Shown here: one piece after another, positions 29,379-38,113 of the stretch
Layout of the letters: each line of letters starts with the position of its first letter
Numbering within the stretch: the first letter of the stretch is position 1
Assembly: GCA_019245415.1 (NCBI GenBank)
Contig: JAFARO010000001.1
Location: 1 to 64,000 of the forward strand
DNA length: 64,000 nt
Reading direction: 5' to 3'
Source of the DNA: Alphaproteobacteria bacterium
Lineage (GTDB): Bacteria > Pseudomonadota > Alphaproteobacteria > Micropepsales > Micropepsaceae
Notes under the pieces: model-generated
What the model was told of the DNA's origin: nothing
What the model saw: the letters and a program-made list of their open reading frames with translations, nothing else
Databases searched by the model: none
Program-made: the position numbers and the translations under genes

Positions 29379-30655
29379 GCCGACAGCCGCTCGATCTCGG
29401 CGCCGGCGCGGGAGAGTTTTTCTTCCATCCGCTCGAAGCCGCGGTCCAGATGATAGACGCGGTGGACCATGGTCTCGCCCTCGGCGGCGAGACCGGCGAG
29501 CACCAGGCTGGAGGAGGCGCGCAGATCGGTCGCCATCACCGGCGCGCCCTTCAGCCGTTCCACGCCGCTGACGACGGCGCGGTCGCCCTCGATGCGGACA
29601 TCGGCGCCCATGCGCAAGAGCTCCGGCACATGCATGAAACGATTCTCGAAGATCGTCTCGCGGATATGCGAAACGCCCTGGGCAGTCGCCATCAGCGCCA
29701 TGAACTGCGCTTGAAGATCGGTCGGAAAGCCGGGAAAGGGTGCCGTCGTCGCATCGACGGCGATGGGACGCACCCCATTGCGATGGATCTTGAGCCCGCG
29801 ATTGGTCTCCGCGATCTCGGTTCCCACCCTTTCCAGGAGCGGGATCACCGCCCCGATCAACTCGCCGCGCGTGCCCGTAAGCTCGACTTCACCGCCCGCG
29901 ATGGCCACTGCAAAGGCGTAGGTTCCGGTCTCGATACGGTCCGGCAGAACGGAATGCTGCGCGCCATGGAGAGCCGGCACGCCGTCGACCACGATCTGCG
30001 ACGTGCCGAGGCCCGAAATCTTCGCGCCCATGGCGATCAGGCAGATCCCGAGGTCCGCGATCTCAGGCTCGCGGGCGGCGTTGGCGATCACCGTGCGGCC
30101 CTGGGCCAGCGCAGCCATCATCAACGCGTTCTCCGTCGCCCCGACCGAAACGACGGGGAATTCGATGTGCCCGCCCTTCAGGCCCTCCGCAGCGCTGACG
30201 ACGACATAGCCCTCCTCCAGCACGACCTCGGCGCCGAGCGCCTCCATCGCCTTGAGGTGCAGATCGACCGGCCGGGCGCCGATGGCGCACCCTCCGGGCA
30301 ACGAGACCTTCGCATATCCGGCGCGGGCCAAGAGGGGCCCACTGACCAGAAAGCTCGCGCGCATCTTGCGCACGATGTCGTAGTCGGCGGTCGTCTCCGA
30401 GAGCTCTGCGGCATTCAGGATATATGTGCCGCCCTCGCCCAGCACCGTGCCCGGCTGCCACTCGGCCCGCACGCCGAGATGGCGCAGCAGGGCGGCCATG
30501 AATTCGACATCGGCGAGCTGCGGTACATTGGCGAGCGTCAGCGGCTCGGAGCTCAGCAGGCAAGCCGCCATCAGCGGCAGGGCCGCGTTCTTGGCTCCGC
30601 TGATGGGAATTTCGCCGCAGAGGCGCGCGCCCCCGCGTATCCTGATCCGATCCAT
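29375..30655 (-). CDS. murA: UDP-N-acetylglucosamine 1-carboxyvinyltransferase
   Basis: First committed enzyme of peptidoglycan synthesis, transferring enolpyruvate from PEP to UDP-GlcNAc. The 426-residue product starts [10 protein letters not shown]22 lies in [10 protein letters not shown] and the active-site cysteine, target of fosfomycin, is C123 in [12 protein letters not shown]. Later motifs [21 protein letters not shown] and [12 protein letters not shown] are standard. An upstream ATG in frame adds four residues; the shorter start fits the family. Confidence 0.98.
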   Translation of the reverse strand: MDRIRIRGGARLCGEIPISGAKNAALPLMAACLLSSEPLTLANVPQLADVEFMAALLRHLGVRAEWQPGTVLGEGGTYILNAAELSETTADYDIVRKMRASFLVSGPLLARAGYAKVSLPGGCAIGARPVDLHLKAMEALGAEVVLEEGYVVVSAAEGLKGGHIEFPVVSVGATENALMMAALAQGRTVIANAAREPEIADLGICLIAMGAKISGLGTSQIVVDGVPALHGAQHSVLPDRIETGTYAFAVAIAGGEVELTGTRGELIGAVIPLLERVGTEIAETNRGLKIHRNGVRPIAVDATTAPFPGFPTDLQAQFMALMATAQGVSHIRETIFENRFMHVPELLRMGADVRIEGDRAVVSGVERLKGAPVMATDLRASSSLVLAGLAAEGETMVHRVYHLDRGFERMEEKLSRAGAEIERLSA

Positions 30656-30714
30656 GGCAACCCGCATGAACTGGCGACCCTTGTAGCGCGGGCCGCGCCC
30701 CGAAAACAGATCGT

Positions 30715-30867
30715 CTAGCCCGGGTTTTCGGCTTTATTCGGGCGCTGCTCTCCGGGCCGCTCCGGCCCAGGCTCCTCGAGCAAACGTTGCCGTGCCTTGC
30801 GCCTCTTCAAGTTCGCGCGCAGCGCCTCGGCGAGCCTCTTTTCGCGCTCCGCAGAATTGGCGGCCAT
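30715..30867 (-). CDS. Small conserved hypothetical protein downstream of tRNA-Thr
   Basis: A 50-residue charged protein ([20 protein letters not shown], then [12 protein letters not shown] and a proline-rich tail). Similar short Lys/Arg/Glu-rich proteins are seen next to murA in other Alphaproteobacteria, which supports it. An open frame continuing upstream into the antisense of tRNA-Thr is an artefact. It is probably helical and cytoplasmic, and no function is known. Confidence 0.6.
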   Translation of the reverse strand: MAANSAEREKRLAEALRANLKRRKARQRLLEEPGPERPGEQRPNKAENPG

Positions 30868-30873
30868 GACCCT

Positions 30874-30902
30874 TTGCCTCGGGCGACCCTCTGGGCTATA
30901 GG
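30874..30902 (+). promoter_or_regulatory. Putative sigma-70 promoter for tRNA-Thr
   Basis: TTGCCT at 30874-30879 and TATAGG at 30897-30902 are spaced by 17 bp, upstream of tRNA-Thr. The leader contains a perfect 7-bp GC hairpin (30911-30917 with 30924-30930). Assigned by pattern only. Confidence 0.4.
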
Positions 30903-30941
30903 CTCCGGCCCGGACCGTTCGCCCGGTCCGCCACCCAGGTC

Positions 30942-31016
30942 GCCGGAGTAGCGTAGTGGTAGCGCAACCCCTTGGTAAGGGGTAGGTCGAGAGTTCAATT
31001 CTCTCCTCCGGCACCA
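30942..31016 (+). tRNA. tRNA-Thr (anticodon GGT)
   Basis: Full cloverleaf of 75 nt including CCA: acceptor GCCGGAG/CTCCGGC, short D-loop AGTGGT, anticodon stem around TTGGTAA (anticodon GGT), T-arm GAGAG/CTCTC with TTCAATT. Encoded opposite to murA and the small downstream gene. Confidence 0.97.
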
Positions 31017-31132
31017 GGTTTCCCCCCACGCTTTGAGCCCCCGCCTCGGGCTCTCGAGCGCGGCGGCCCAAGACGGTGCCAAAGGGCAACACGCGCGTTT
31101 ACCAAAGAGGGAACGAGCGCGGAGCATTTGCC

Positions 31133-31288
31133 ATGATCGACATTGTCTACATCCAGCCGCTGGTCGCACTCATCTTCGGCATCCTCATCCTGATCGTGCC
31201 GCGGGCTCTCAACTATCTCATCGCGATCTACTTGATCCTGGTGGGCATCATGGGGCTTTGGCCGCATTTCGGACACGCCTTGCGCTAG
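31133..31288 (+). CDS. DUF3096 family small membrane protein
   Basis: A 51-residue hydrophobic protein with two membrane segments (LVALIFGILILIVPRALNYL and YLIAIYLILVGIMGLW). The PRALNYLIAIYLIL pattern is typical of DUF3096. It starts at ATG 31133; an upstream start is possible but unsupported. Inner-membrane location is likely. Function unknown. Confidence 0.8.
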   Translation: MIDIVYIQPLVALIFGILILIVPRALNYLIAIYLILVGIMGLWPHFGHALR

Positions 31289-31338
31289 GTCGCTCTGTCG
31301 ACCGAGGGGCGAGCGCCTCCCGGCAGCCGCCTGGGCAG

Positions 31339-31358
31339 ACCGTTAAGCGGTTTTTTTT
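31339..31358 (+). terminator. Weak hairpin with eight-T run after the DUF3096 gene
   Basis: A short ACCG/CGGT stem with a five-base loop is followed directly by eight Ts at 31351-31358. The stem is only 4 bp, so efficiency is doubtful, but position (about 50 bp after the stop) and the T-run fit an intrinsic terminator. Confidence 0.4.
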
Positions 31359-31429
31359 ACGCAATTGCGGATTTTTCGGCAGGATGCAGTCCCCCACTGC
31401 TTTATGCTTAAAGGCTGGAGGACTGTCGC

Positions 31430-32566
31430 ATGGGTTCCGTCACTGAACAGCATCCGTCCCAGCGCCTGAAGCGCCTGCTGGGATTTCTCAACGGCGACCC
31501 GTCGAACCGCGCGCTGATCGGCGACGCGGCCGAGGCTGCCTTCGACGAGCAGCTGTTCGACCTGGCGGCGCAGCTGCTCGAACAGTATCGGGCACTCGAA
31601 CCCCTGCCGCCCACGCTGGCCAATCTGAGCGGGCTTGTGGCGCTGGCCCGGCAGGACTATGCGGCTGCGGCGGAAGTCTTTGAGCGGCTGCGCATGCAAA
31701 GCCCTGCCGATGCGGCGCTGAAATTCAATCTGGCATGGTCCTATGCGATGATGCAGGAGTGGCAGAAGGCGCTCGATCAGTTGGACGACGATGCGGTCGC
31801 AGCCTCGAAGCGCGCGCCGTCGTTGAAGGTCCATGTCATGCACCACCTGGGACAGTACGACGAGGCGCTGGCGGCAGGCGCGCAACTCGCGGAACGGTTT
31901 CCCGAAGACGGCGCGCTGATGGGATCGCTCGCGACGCTGGCCATGGATGCCGACCGCGCCGATCTGGCTCGCCAATACGCGCAGCGCGGGGCAAGCTCGC
32001 CCGAGGGCGCCACGGCTCTCGGCTATGTCAGCCTCGGCGATCACGACGCGCCACGCTCGCTCGAGCTGTTCGACCGCGCGATCGCGGAGCAGCCGGACAA
32101 CGCGCGTGCCTGGGTCGGCAAGGGACTGGGGCTGCTTGCCGAAGGCAAGGCCGAAGCCGGCTCGCAAGCCATCGATCACGGAGCGGAGCTTTTCAAGGAT
32201 CATCTTGGCTCTTGGATCGCGTCGGGATGGGCGCACTTCGCGCGCGGGGATTACGCTCAGGCACGCAGGAGCTTCGAACGCGCGGAAGCGCTCGACGCGA
32301 ATTTCTCGGAATGCCATGGCGGCCTTGCCGTCATCGATTTGATCGATGGCAGAAAGGCGGAGGCGCAGCGCCGCTGCGAAATCGCGTTGCGGCTGGATCG
32401 CAAGAGCTTTGGCGGAGCGCTGGCGAAGGTGCTTCTGCTGTCCGATGCCGGCCGGCCGGAGCTGGCGCGCAAGGTGCGCGACATGGCGTTTTCCACCCCG
32501 GTCGGCCAGCACGGCGAAACGCTGGGCCAATTGCTGGCAATGGTGAGTTCCAAGCCGGGCCGCTAG
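31430..32566 (+). CDS. Tetratricopeptide-repeat protein
   Basis: A 378-residue soluble helical protein with several TPR-like units, for example AAAEVFERLRMQSPADAALK and RARSLELFDRAIAEQPDNAR-type repeats, and AQARRSFERAEALDANFS. There is no signal peptide. It is convergent with the flagellar cluster, its stop overlapping the first gene there by 4 bp. TPR proteins serve as scaffolds for protein complexes; the partner is unknown. Not clearly flagellar, though one TPR gene lies within that cluster. Confidence 0.78.
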   Translation: MGSVTEQHPSQRLKRLLGFLNGDPSNRALIGDAAEAAFDEQLFDLAAQLLEQYRALEPLPPTLANLSGLVALARQDYAAAAEVFERLRMQSPADAALKFNLAWSYAMMQEWQKALDQLDDDAVAASKRAPSLKVHVMHHLGQYDEALAAGAQLAERFPEDGALMGSLATLAMDADRADLARQYAQRGASSPEGATALGYVSLGDHDAPRSLELFDRAIAEQPDNARAWVGKGLGLLAEGKAEAGSQAIDHGAELFKDHLGSWIASGWAHFARGDYAQARRSFERAEALDANFSECHGGLAVIDLIDGRKAEAQRRCEIALRLDRKSFGGALAKVLLLSDAGRPELARKVRDMAFSTPVGQHGETLGQLLAMVSSKPGR

Positions 32567-32910
32567 GACGAGCGAATCTCCGCCAGCACCCGCTGCATCA
32601 GTCCGGAAGCTGTCGGATCGTCTTCGATGGCATCGGTGACGCGGCTCACGACCTGCTGGAATTGCGCGTCGTTGATCAGGCCCTGGCCGAGTTGATCGGC
32701 AAGCAGGTTTTGGACGATCGCCCGCCGCAAAGAGCGATCATCGGCGCCGTCGAGCGCGGCAAGTGCATGGATGCCGCTCGGTTCGAGTGGCTGGGTGGCA
32801 TCGGGTTTCTCATGCGCCTGTTTCCCCGAACCACGTTGCGTCCGCGCGCGTTCCTCCAGCTTCTGGCGAAGCAGCATTACGAGACGATCGGCGGGCGAGA
32901 TCGGTTCCAT
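32563..32910 (-). CDS. Hypothetical protein at the end of the flagellar operon
   Basis: A 115-residue protein, acidic and mostly helical: MEPISPADRLVMLLRQKLEE, a polar middle, then RAIVQNLLADQLGQGL and FQQVVSRVTDAIEDDPTASG. No membrane segment or known family. It follows the TPR gene by 18 bp and ends the long minus-strand run, so it is presumably cotranscribed with flagellar genes; a chaperone or assembly role is speculation. Confidence 0.55.
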   Translation of the reverse strand: MEPISPADRLVMLLRQKLEERARTQRGSGKQAHEKPDATQPLEPSGIHALAALDGADDRSLRRAIVQNLLADQLGQGLINDAQFQQVVSRVTDAIEDDPTASGLMQRVLAEIRSS

Positions 32911-32928
32911 AATGCTCCCCGCCGCGGC

Positions 32929-33498
32929 TCAATGCTTGTTCGCTTTGAGCGCCGCCTGCTGCAAGAGCAGATCGACAGTCGAAACCGGCTTGCCGCGGTC
33001 GAGCGACCCGATCTTGCCCTCGATCCCGTCGATGAGGAGTTGCATGTCGCGGTTCATCGGCGGAATGTCGCGATTGAGCGCCATGCCCTGTCGCAGCAAC
33101 CTTGCCACATCCTCGAATTCATCGCGGATCAGCGCGAACAATCCCATCGCGAAAAGGCGCAGATAATTGTTCATCGGCAGGCTGAGCAACGGCCCCAGGG
33201 CTTCCTGTGCCGGTACCGTGTCGCCGCTCGAAAGCAGCAGCAATCCGAGTTGGAAACGCGCCACGCCATAGTCGGGCGCAATCTCGACGGCACGCCGCAT
33301 TTCCCGGCGCGCGCCGGAAAAATCCTCGTTCGAGGCCAGCATCGAACCTTTGAGAAAGTGCAGCCGGGGATCGTCAGGGTAGGCGCGCAACGCCGTATCG
33401 AGGTCGAGCAGTCCCGAGCGAGGGCTTTTCTCCATCGTTTGAAGCAGCGCTTTTACGCGTTCAGCGGGACAGAGAACGGGGTTGGTCGGGTTTGCCAT
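32929..33498 (-). CDS. TPR-like protein in the flagellar operon
   Basis: A 189-residue helical protein containing a recognisable repeat (RLHFLKGSMLASNEDFSGAR then REMRRAVEIAPDYGVARFQL). It starts 5 bp after fliA ends, suggesting cotranscription. Similar small TPR proteins appear beside flagellar genes in several Alphaproteobacteria, but a defined function is unknown. No signal peptide. Confidence 0.72.
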   Translation of the reverse strand: MANPTNPVLCPAERVKALLQTMEKSPRSGLLDLDTALRAYPDDPRLHFLKGSMLASNEDFSGARREMRRAVEIAPDYGVARFQLGLLLLSSGDTVPAQEALGPLLSLPMNNYLRLFAMGLFALIRDEFEDVARLLRQGMALNRDIPPMNRDMQLLIDGIEGKIGSLDRGKPVSTVDLLLQQAALKANKH

Positions 33499-33503
33499 TT
33501 CGC

Positions 33504-34286
33504 CTACCTTATCATACGGAAGTGACCGCGCTCGCGCATGCGTTTTCGCAGCATGAGGAGCGAGGTACGGTGAAGCTGGGAAATGCGGGCTTTGCTCAAG
33601 CCCAACGCCGCCGCAAGCTGGTCGAACGCGACGCCCTCCAGATAGTGCAGCCGCAGGATCGACCGCTCTCGCTCGGGCAGTCCGTCGAGCTCGGTTTGAA
33701 GGCGACCGACGATTTCCTTCCAGGCGAGCGTATCGTAAGCGCTCTCCGCAGGCGCAGAGCCGCCGGCATCGCCTTCGCCTGCCGAAAACAGGCCTGTGCC
33801 TTCAAGGATGAATCCCAGCGCCATGCCGAGCGCGATCTCGGAAAGTCTTTCCACCGGCGTCTCGCCGGGTTTCTGCCCCTCGGCGATCGATTTGAGGCGC
33901 TCGCGCCGCACGCGCCGGCGCCAAGAGATCTGCTCCAGGACTTCGCTCAGATGCGGTATTGCATCGAGTATGTTGCCCGTGATGCGCAGCGCCGCGAAGG
34001 GGCGGAACGGCGAACCGCGCTCGGTCTCGAAACGGTCGAGAGCCTCCAGCAAGCCCGCATAGCCGAACTGATATAGATCGGCGATTTCGATGTCGCCGCG
34101 CGAGCGCTCGCGATGCAGCCTCCGGGCGATGCTGCGGGCGAAGTCGACGTGCATCGAGAACAACTTGGATCGCGCCGCGGCGGAACCCTTCGCCTTGAAA
34201 GCCTGCCAGAGCAAGCGCTCCTCGTCGGCGGTCTCGGCCGGCGCGCCGCTCTCTTCGAGGTTGCCCGCAGGACCGCGCGCCTTCAT
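33504..34286 (-). CDS. fliA: RNA polymerase sigma factor for flagellar genes (FliA/sigma-28)
   Basis: A 260-residue sigma-70 family protein. Region 2 is visible as LYQFGYAGLLEALDRFE and FRPFAALRITGNILDAI, and region 4 as LPERERSILRLHYLEGVAF with the helix-turn-helix AAALGLSKARISQLHRTSL. The length and region spacing fit FliA/WhiG factors. It overlaps fliP by 4 bp and sits near the end of a structural operon, so it would be made with the hook-basal body and direct late genes. No flgM was found. Confidence 0.9.
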   Translation of the reverse strand: MKARGPAGNLEESGAPAETADEERLLWQAFKAKGSAAARSKLFSMHVDFARSIARRLHRERSRGDIEIADLYQFGYAGLLEALDRFETERGSPFRPFAALRITGNILDAIPHLSEVLEQISWRRRVRRERLKSIAEGQKPGETPVERLSEIALGMALGFILEGTGLFSAGEGDAGGSAPAESAYDTLAWKEIVGRLQTELDGLPERERSILRLHYLEGVAFDQLAAALGLSKARISQLHRTSLLMLRKRMRERGHFRMIR

Positions 34287-35062
34287 CGGAAGCTGCCGAG
34301 CACGCCCTGCAGCACGAGCGACCAGCCGTCGATCAGCACGAACATCAAGAGCTTGATCGGGAGCGACATCGTGGAGGGCGGCACCATCAACATGCCCAGC
34401 GCCAGCAATATGCTCGACACCACGATGTCGATCAGAAGGAACGGCAGCATTATGACGAAACCGATGCGGAACGAGACGCGCAACTCGTTGAGCATGAAAG
34501 CCGGCACCAGCTGCATCAGGCCGACATCTGCGGCGCGATCCGGCAATGGCTTGTGCGCGATGTCATAGATCGCCTTGATATCCTGGTCGCGCACTTGCCG
34601 CAGCATGAAGCCGCGCATCGAAGACGTGCCCTTTTCGACCGCCTCTTCGACCGTCAGCTTGCCGGCGAGAAAGGGCTGCAGGGCGGTATTATTGGCACTT
34701 TCGAAGGAAGGCATCATCGAAAATGCGGTGAGAAAGACAGCAAGCGCGATCAGCACCTGATTGGGCGGCGTTTCGGGCATTCCAAACGCGTGGCGGATCA
34801 TCGACAGAACCACGATGATGCGCACGAAGGAGGTGGTGCAGACAATGAATGCCGGAAGAAGCGTCATCAACGTCAGAATGAGCGCAATGCGTACGACTTC
34901 GGCCGTCTTTTCCTGCTCCTTCGGCGTGGAGGGCAGAGTCAGGCTCTGCACTGGCTGCGATGCGACGGCAGCCGGCAAGGGGCTCTTGGTCGCGGGTGCC
35001 GCGCAAGCCGGCGCAAGCATGGCCATCAGGCAGAGCAGACAGGCGGCGAGCCCTCTAAGCAT
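34283..35062 (-). CDS. fliP: Flagellar export gate protein FliP
   Basis: A 259-residue inner-membrane protein with an N-terminal signal sequence (MLRGLAACLLCLMAMLAPAC). Conserved segments include TSFVRIIVVLSMIRHAFGM and NQVLIALAVFLTAFSM, then VPAFMLNELRVSFRIGFVI and SILLALGMLMVPPSTMSLP. FliP forms the core of the export gate with FliQ and FliR. The start overlaps fliO by 8 bp. Confidence 0.97.
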   Translation of the reverse strand: MLRGLAACLLCLMAMLAPACAAPATKSPLPAAVASQPVQSLTLPSTPKEQEKTAEVVRIALILTLMTLLPAFIVCTTSFVRIIVVLSMIRHAFGMPETPPNQVLIALAVFLTAFSMMPSFESANNTALQPFLAGKLTVEEAVEKGTSSMRGFMLRQVRDQDIKAIYDIAHKPLPDRAADVGLMQLVPAFMLNELRVSFRIGFVIMLPFLLIDIVVSSILLALGMLMVPPSTMSLPIKLLMFVLIDGWSLVLQGVLGSFR

Positions 35063-35465
35063 GACTGGACTGCCGCGGGGCAGACGAAGCCGCGCTTGCG
35101 GCGCTCGCCAGATCCGCGACGATCTTGGTCTCGCTGCCGGCGACAAGAACGAGCATTTCGCGCCCGTCGCAGCAGACAATGGCGAGCCCCGCGGTCGGGC
35201 TGAGACGCACCATTTCCACCACTTTGAGCCGGCGCGCACGGCCAAACGACGGGGAAATGGATGCAAGTCCGCCCCCCATGCGCGCGCGCATGAATACCGC
35301 CGCCCCGATTGCGACCATCACGCAAAGAAGAAAAGACAGCACCACGCGCCAAGTGGAGATCTGAGCGTCCGCGCCCGTACCCAGGGTTTGTGCCTGTGCC
35401 GCGACGGCCACGCCCGTCATGAAGAGCACCGAGACGGCGATCAAACGGGCGAGGCGTCCGCTCAT
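35055..35465 (-). CDS. fliO: Flagellar protein FliO
   Basis: A 136-residue protein with a signal-like N-terminus, one membrane segment near residues 40-60 (RVVLSFLLCVMVAIGAAVFM) and a C-terminal cytosolic FliO-type domain (RRLKVVEMVRLSPTAGLAIV). FliO helps FliP assemble. Its position between fliN and fliP is the standard order. Confidence 0.86.
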   Translation of the reverse strand: MSGRLARLIAVSVLFMTGVAVAAQAQTLGTGADAQISTWRVVLSFLLCVMVAIGAAVFMRARMGGGLASISPSFGRARRLKVVEMVRLSPTAGLAIVCCDGREMLVLVAGSETKIVADLASAASAASSAPRQSSHA

Positions 35466-35767
35466 GGCTGCGAGACGATTTCCACGATGCGTACGCCGTA
35501 ATTCTCACCGACCGCGACGATCTCGCCGCGGGCGACCAGATTCTCGTTGACGTACAGGCCAACCGTTTCGCCGAGGCCCGTCTGCAAGGCGATGACGGAT
35601 CCGGTCTTCAGCGCCATCATCTCTTCGATGGCAATCGAAGCGTGGCCGAGCTGCACGTCCACAGCGACGCGCACATTGCGCAGGAGATCGCTGTTGACGA
35701 TGCCCTGCTTGGGCGCGGAATCGGGTTTGGGCGGTTCGGTCGTGCTGCGGATGGTGCTGACTGACAT
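35462..35767 (-). CDS. fliN: Flagellar motor switch protein FliN
   Basis: A 101-residue protein made mainly of a SpoA domain: LRNVRVAVDVQLGHASIAIE, LKTGSVIALQTGLGETVGLY and NENLVARGEIVAVGENYGVR. The start is ATG 35767; a longer frame overlaps the FliM-like gene. FliN forms the lower C-ring and receives the FliH/FliI export complex. It overlaps fliO by 4 bp. Confidence 0.94.
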   Translation of the reverse strand: MSVSTIRSTTEPPKPDSAPKQGIVNSDLLRNVRVAVDVQLGHASIAIEEMMALKTGSVIALQTGLGETVGLYVNENLVARGEIVAVGENYGVRIVEIVSQP

Positions 35768-35778
35768 GAGCGCGCTCT

Positions 35779-36513
35779 CTAGAGTTGGATCGATATTTGT
35801 CCGGCGCTGCGGCAAAGCTTGCCCCGCAACAGCGCGGCACGGCCGCCCGGAAGGCGGATTTCAACGGGTTCGCCCAGGCCGCGATCGAGCACAAGCACGT
35901 CGCCGACCGAGACCCCTTGCAGTTCCTCAAGGCTGAGTTCGGTGCTGCCGAGGATTCCATTGGCCGTGACTTTGATGCGCTTCAGCGCTTCCGAGCGGCG
36001 AACAAGTGGAAGCTTATCGTCGCGACGCTTGGTCATCTGCGACTTCACCAGCGGCGCGAGTGCGTGATCGGGTAACGAAAGTTGCAGTACCTCCTGGCCG
36101 TCCAGCGCAATCGCGGACGAGACGATATATCGCGCTGCGCTCTCGTCCTGCCCCTTCATCAACGCGTCCAGTTCGTCCGCAAGGTCTCGCGCGATCCGCT
36201 GTGAATACAGTTCGAGCAGCTTTCGGTCGCCGTCGGAGAACGCTTCGGATTGCAGATCCGCGTCGAGCGCAGCTTCGAGAATGCGACGACGGCCGCGCTC
36301 GAGGAAATCGAGCGCGGCCGGCACACCGACGGCAGAATCCGTGGAGGCCGCCTTGATCGGCGCGACCTCCACCCGCACGTCGCCGAGCGCGGCGTCCTTG
36401 CGAAGGAACCAGCGTTCCGCCCAAGTCCGAAGCGGCGTGCGCAGGCAGGCGCCCACAGCTTCGCGGCTGTAAGCCTCCTTCGGCAACCAGACCCTGACGC
36501 CCGCGTCGCTCAT
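35779..36513 (-). CDS. Short FliM-like protein with C-terminal SpoA domain
   Basis: A 244-residue protein whose last 75 residues form a FliM/FliN C-terminal (SpoA) domain: LKRIKVTANGILGSTELSLE, GVSVGDVLVLDRGLGEPVEI. Canonical FliM is about 330 residues with an N-terminal CheY-binding LSQxEIDALL motif and a middle domain that touches FliG; this start (MSDAGVRVWLPKEAYS) shows no such motif and the middle part is not clearly CheC-like. By position (fliM-fliN-fliO-fliP) it is the FliM counterpart, but it could resemble SctQ-type proteins. Confidence 0.7.
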   Translation of the reverse strand: MSDAGVRVWLPKEAYSREAVGACLRTPLRTWAERWFLRKDAALGDVRVEVAPIKAASTDSAVGVPAALDFLERGRRRILEAALDADLQSEAFSDGDRKLLELYSQRIARDLADELDALMKGQDESAARYIVSSAIALDGQEVLQLSLPDHALAPLVKSQMTKRRDDKLPLVRRSEALKRIKVTANGILGSTELSLEELQGVSVGDVLVLDRGLGEPVEIRLPGGRAALLRGKLCRSAGQISIQL

Positions 36514-37688
36514 CCGTGCCCTTGCATGCTGAACAAGGTCTGGATCATCTCGTTCGAGATGCTGACGATTTGCGAACAGGCCTGGAAGCCGCGCTCGATC
36601 AGGATCAGCTCTCCGAACTCGTTGGAGAGATTGACGTTCGAGGCTTCGATCTGGCCCGATTGCAAGGTGCCCAAGCCGTCGCCGCCGCTCTTGTTATAGG
36701 TCACCTGCTCGTCGGTCGGGTTGGCATAGATGTCTCCGTTCAGCCGCTGCAGAAGCTGCGGATCCTGGAAATTCGCCAGTGCGACGAAGCCGATGTCCTT
36801 GGTCTTGCCGTTGGTGTAGGCCAGCTCCACCTGGCCGTCGGAGCTGATGCCCGCGCCGGTCAGCGTGCCGGTCGCGTTTCCGTCCACCGACGAGGTCGCA
36901 ATCGTGGAATCGGTTCCGCCGCCCGTCGAGGTCACCTTGGAAAAATCCAGCGTGACGTTGAGAGGGTCGGCGTTGTCGGGGACTTCGGTCACCGTGAACT
37001 TCGTCGTGCCGGTGATGTTGCCGGAGCTATCGAACTGCAGGGAGGCGGTGCCCTGGATATCGACCGGTTTGCCGCTCGCGTCCGCGACCGTAAACGTCCA
37101 AGTATCGGTGGCGGGATCCGACATGGTGAAGGTCACGGTCCAGTCGTGCTCGTTGCCGCGGCTGTCGAAGACTTTGATGTTCGCCACCGAGGCATTGGTG
37201 CCGCCTGAGGAAAGATTGCCGGTGAAAGCGATGTTGCCGGTAGCCGCGGGCGGATAGCTCTTGTACGCGTCGATATTGACCTCGACCGGGATGTTGTCCG
37301 AATTCAAAATCGCCAAATGGTTACCTTGTGCATCCGACACGAAGCCGTCCTGACCGACGAAGAAGTTCCCAGTCCGCTCGTAGAACGTCTTCCCGTCCTT
37401 GAGGACGGTCAGAAAGCCCTTGCCCTGGATGGCGAGGTCGAGAGGATTGGTGGTCTGCTGGAGCGTGCCCTGACTGAAGTCGATGAAGGCACTGCCCATG
37501 CTAACGCCATAGCCGGCGTTGCTGTTGCTGCCGAGAAAGGCGCCGCCGTGCTCGAACAGGCTGTCGAAGGACAGGAAGTTGCCCTTGTAGCCCATGGAGT
37601 TGAGGTTTGCGACGTCGTTGCTGATCATCATCAGGCCTTCCGAGTAGGCGTTCATGCCGCTCAGGCCGGTATAGATTGCGCCAAGCAT
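36510..37688 (-). CDS. flgE: Flagellar hook protein FlgE
   Basis: A 392-residue hook subunit. The N-terminal rod-family motif is IYTGLSGMNAYSEGLMMISN, followed by DVANLNSMGYKGNFLSFDSL; TTNPLDLAIQGKGFL is the next conserved segment. The C-terminal helix (EASNVNLSNEFGELILIERG) also matches. A middle hook domain of Gly/Thr/Asp-rich repeats makes up the surface. Located after flgD, as expected. Confidence 0.95.
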   Translation of the reverse strand: MLGAIYTGLSGMNAYSEGLMMISNDVANLNSMGYKGNFLSFDSLFEHGGAFLGSNSNAGYGVSMGSAFIDFSQGTLQQTTNPLDLAIQGKGFLTVLKDGKTFYERTGNFFVGQDGFVSDAQGNHLAILNSDNIPVEVNIDAYKSYPPAATGNIAFTGNLSSGGTNASVANIKVFDSRGNEHDWTVTFTMSDPATDTWTFTVADASGKPVDIQGTASLQFDSSGNITGTTKFTVTEVPDNADPLNVTLDFSKVTSTGGGTDSTIATSSVDGNATGTLTGAGISSDGQVELAYTNGKTKDIGFVALANFQDPQLLQRLNGDIYANPTDEQVTYNKSGGDGLGTLQSGQIEASNVNLSNEFGELILIERGFQACSQIVSISNEMIQTLFSMQGHG

Positions 37689-37705
37689 TCTGCTTCTCCC
37701 CTTTT

Positions 37706-38113
37706 TCAGCGAATTTGCGAAATGTCGGCGATCGAGAGATCGCCGACGGTTGTGCCATCAGCAGTCTGGATCGTGAGCAAGGGCTGTCCGCTGCTGAATG
37801 AGACCGCCGTGACTTGGCCGGACAGCGTGGTGCCCCCCGAGCCCGAATTGAAATCGACCGTGCGGCCGATCAGCCCCACCGCCTGCGTCGCCGCCTGGGA
37901 CGCCAGCAAATGCGTCACGTTGTCGTTGAGCGTTTGGCTCAATTGGAGCTGAGAAAACTGCCCGAGCTGCGAGACGAACTCATAGTTGTCCACCGGCTTG
38001 AGCGGATCCTGATAGGTCAGCTCGGTCAGAATGATCTTGAGCAGCGATTGGAAATCGAGGCCGAAGGCACTCTGCGTTACCTGCTGGGTCGAGTTAACGG
38101 GCGCCACCGCCAT
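37706..38113 (-). CDS. flgD: Hook capping protein FlgD (short form)
   Basis: A 135-residue protein with the FlgD N-terminal motif (FLKIILTELTYQDPLKPVDN-like: LLKIILTELTYQDPLKPVDN) and YEFVSQLGQFSQLQ. It is much shorter than the usual 220 residues: the C-terminal FlgD-Ig and tudor-like parts are reduced to a short beta-rich segment. It starts at ATG 38113, overlapping the preceding gene by 20 bp. The cap function may therefore rely on a minimal scaffold. Confidence 0.9.
   Translation of the reverse strand: MAVAPVNSTQQVTQSAFGLDFQSLLKIILTELTYQDPLKPVDNYEFVSQLGQFSQLQLSQTLNDNVTHLLASQAATQAVGLIGRTVDFNSGSGGTTLSGQVTAVSFSSGQPLLTIQTADGTTVGDLSIADISQIR

Noticed and set aside
30867..31092. Upstream extension of the small gene at 30715 to a 125-residue protein
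   Set aside because: The extension (EERIELSTYPLPRGCATTTL) is the antisense translation of tRNA-Thr, a well-known annotation artefact.
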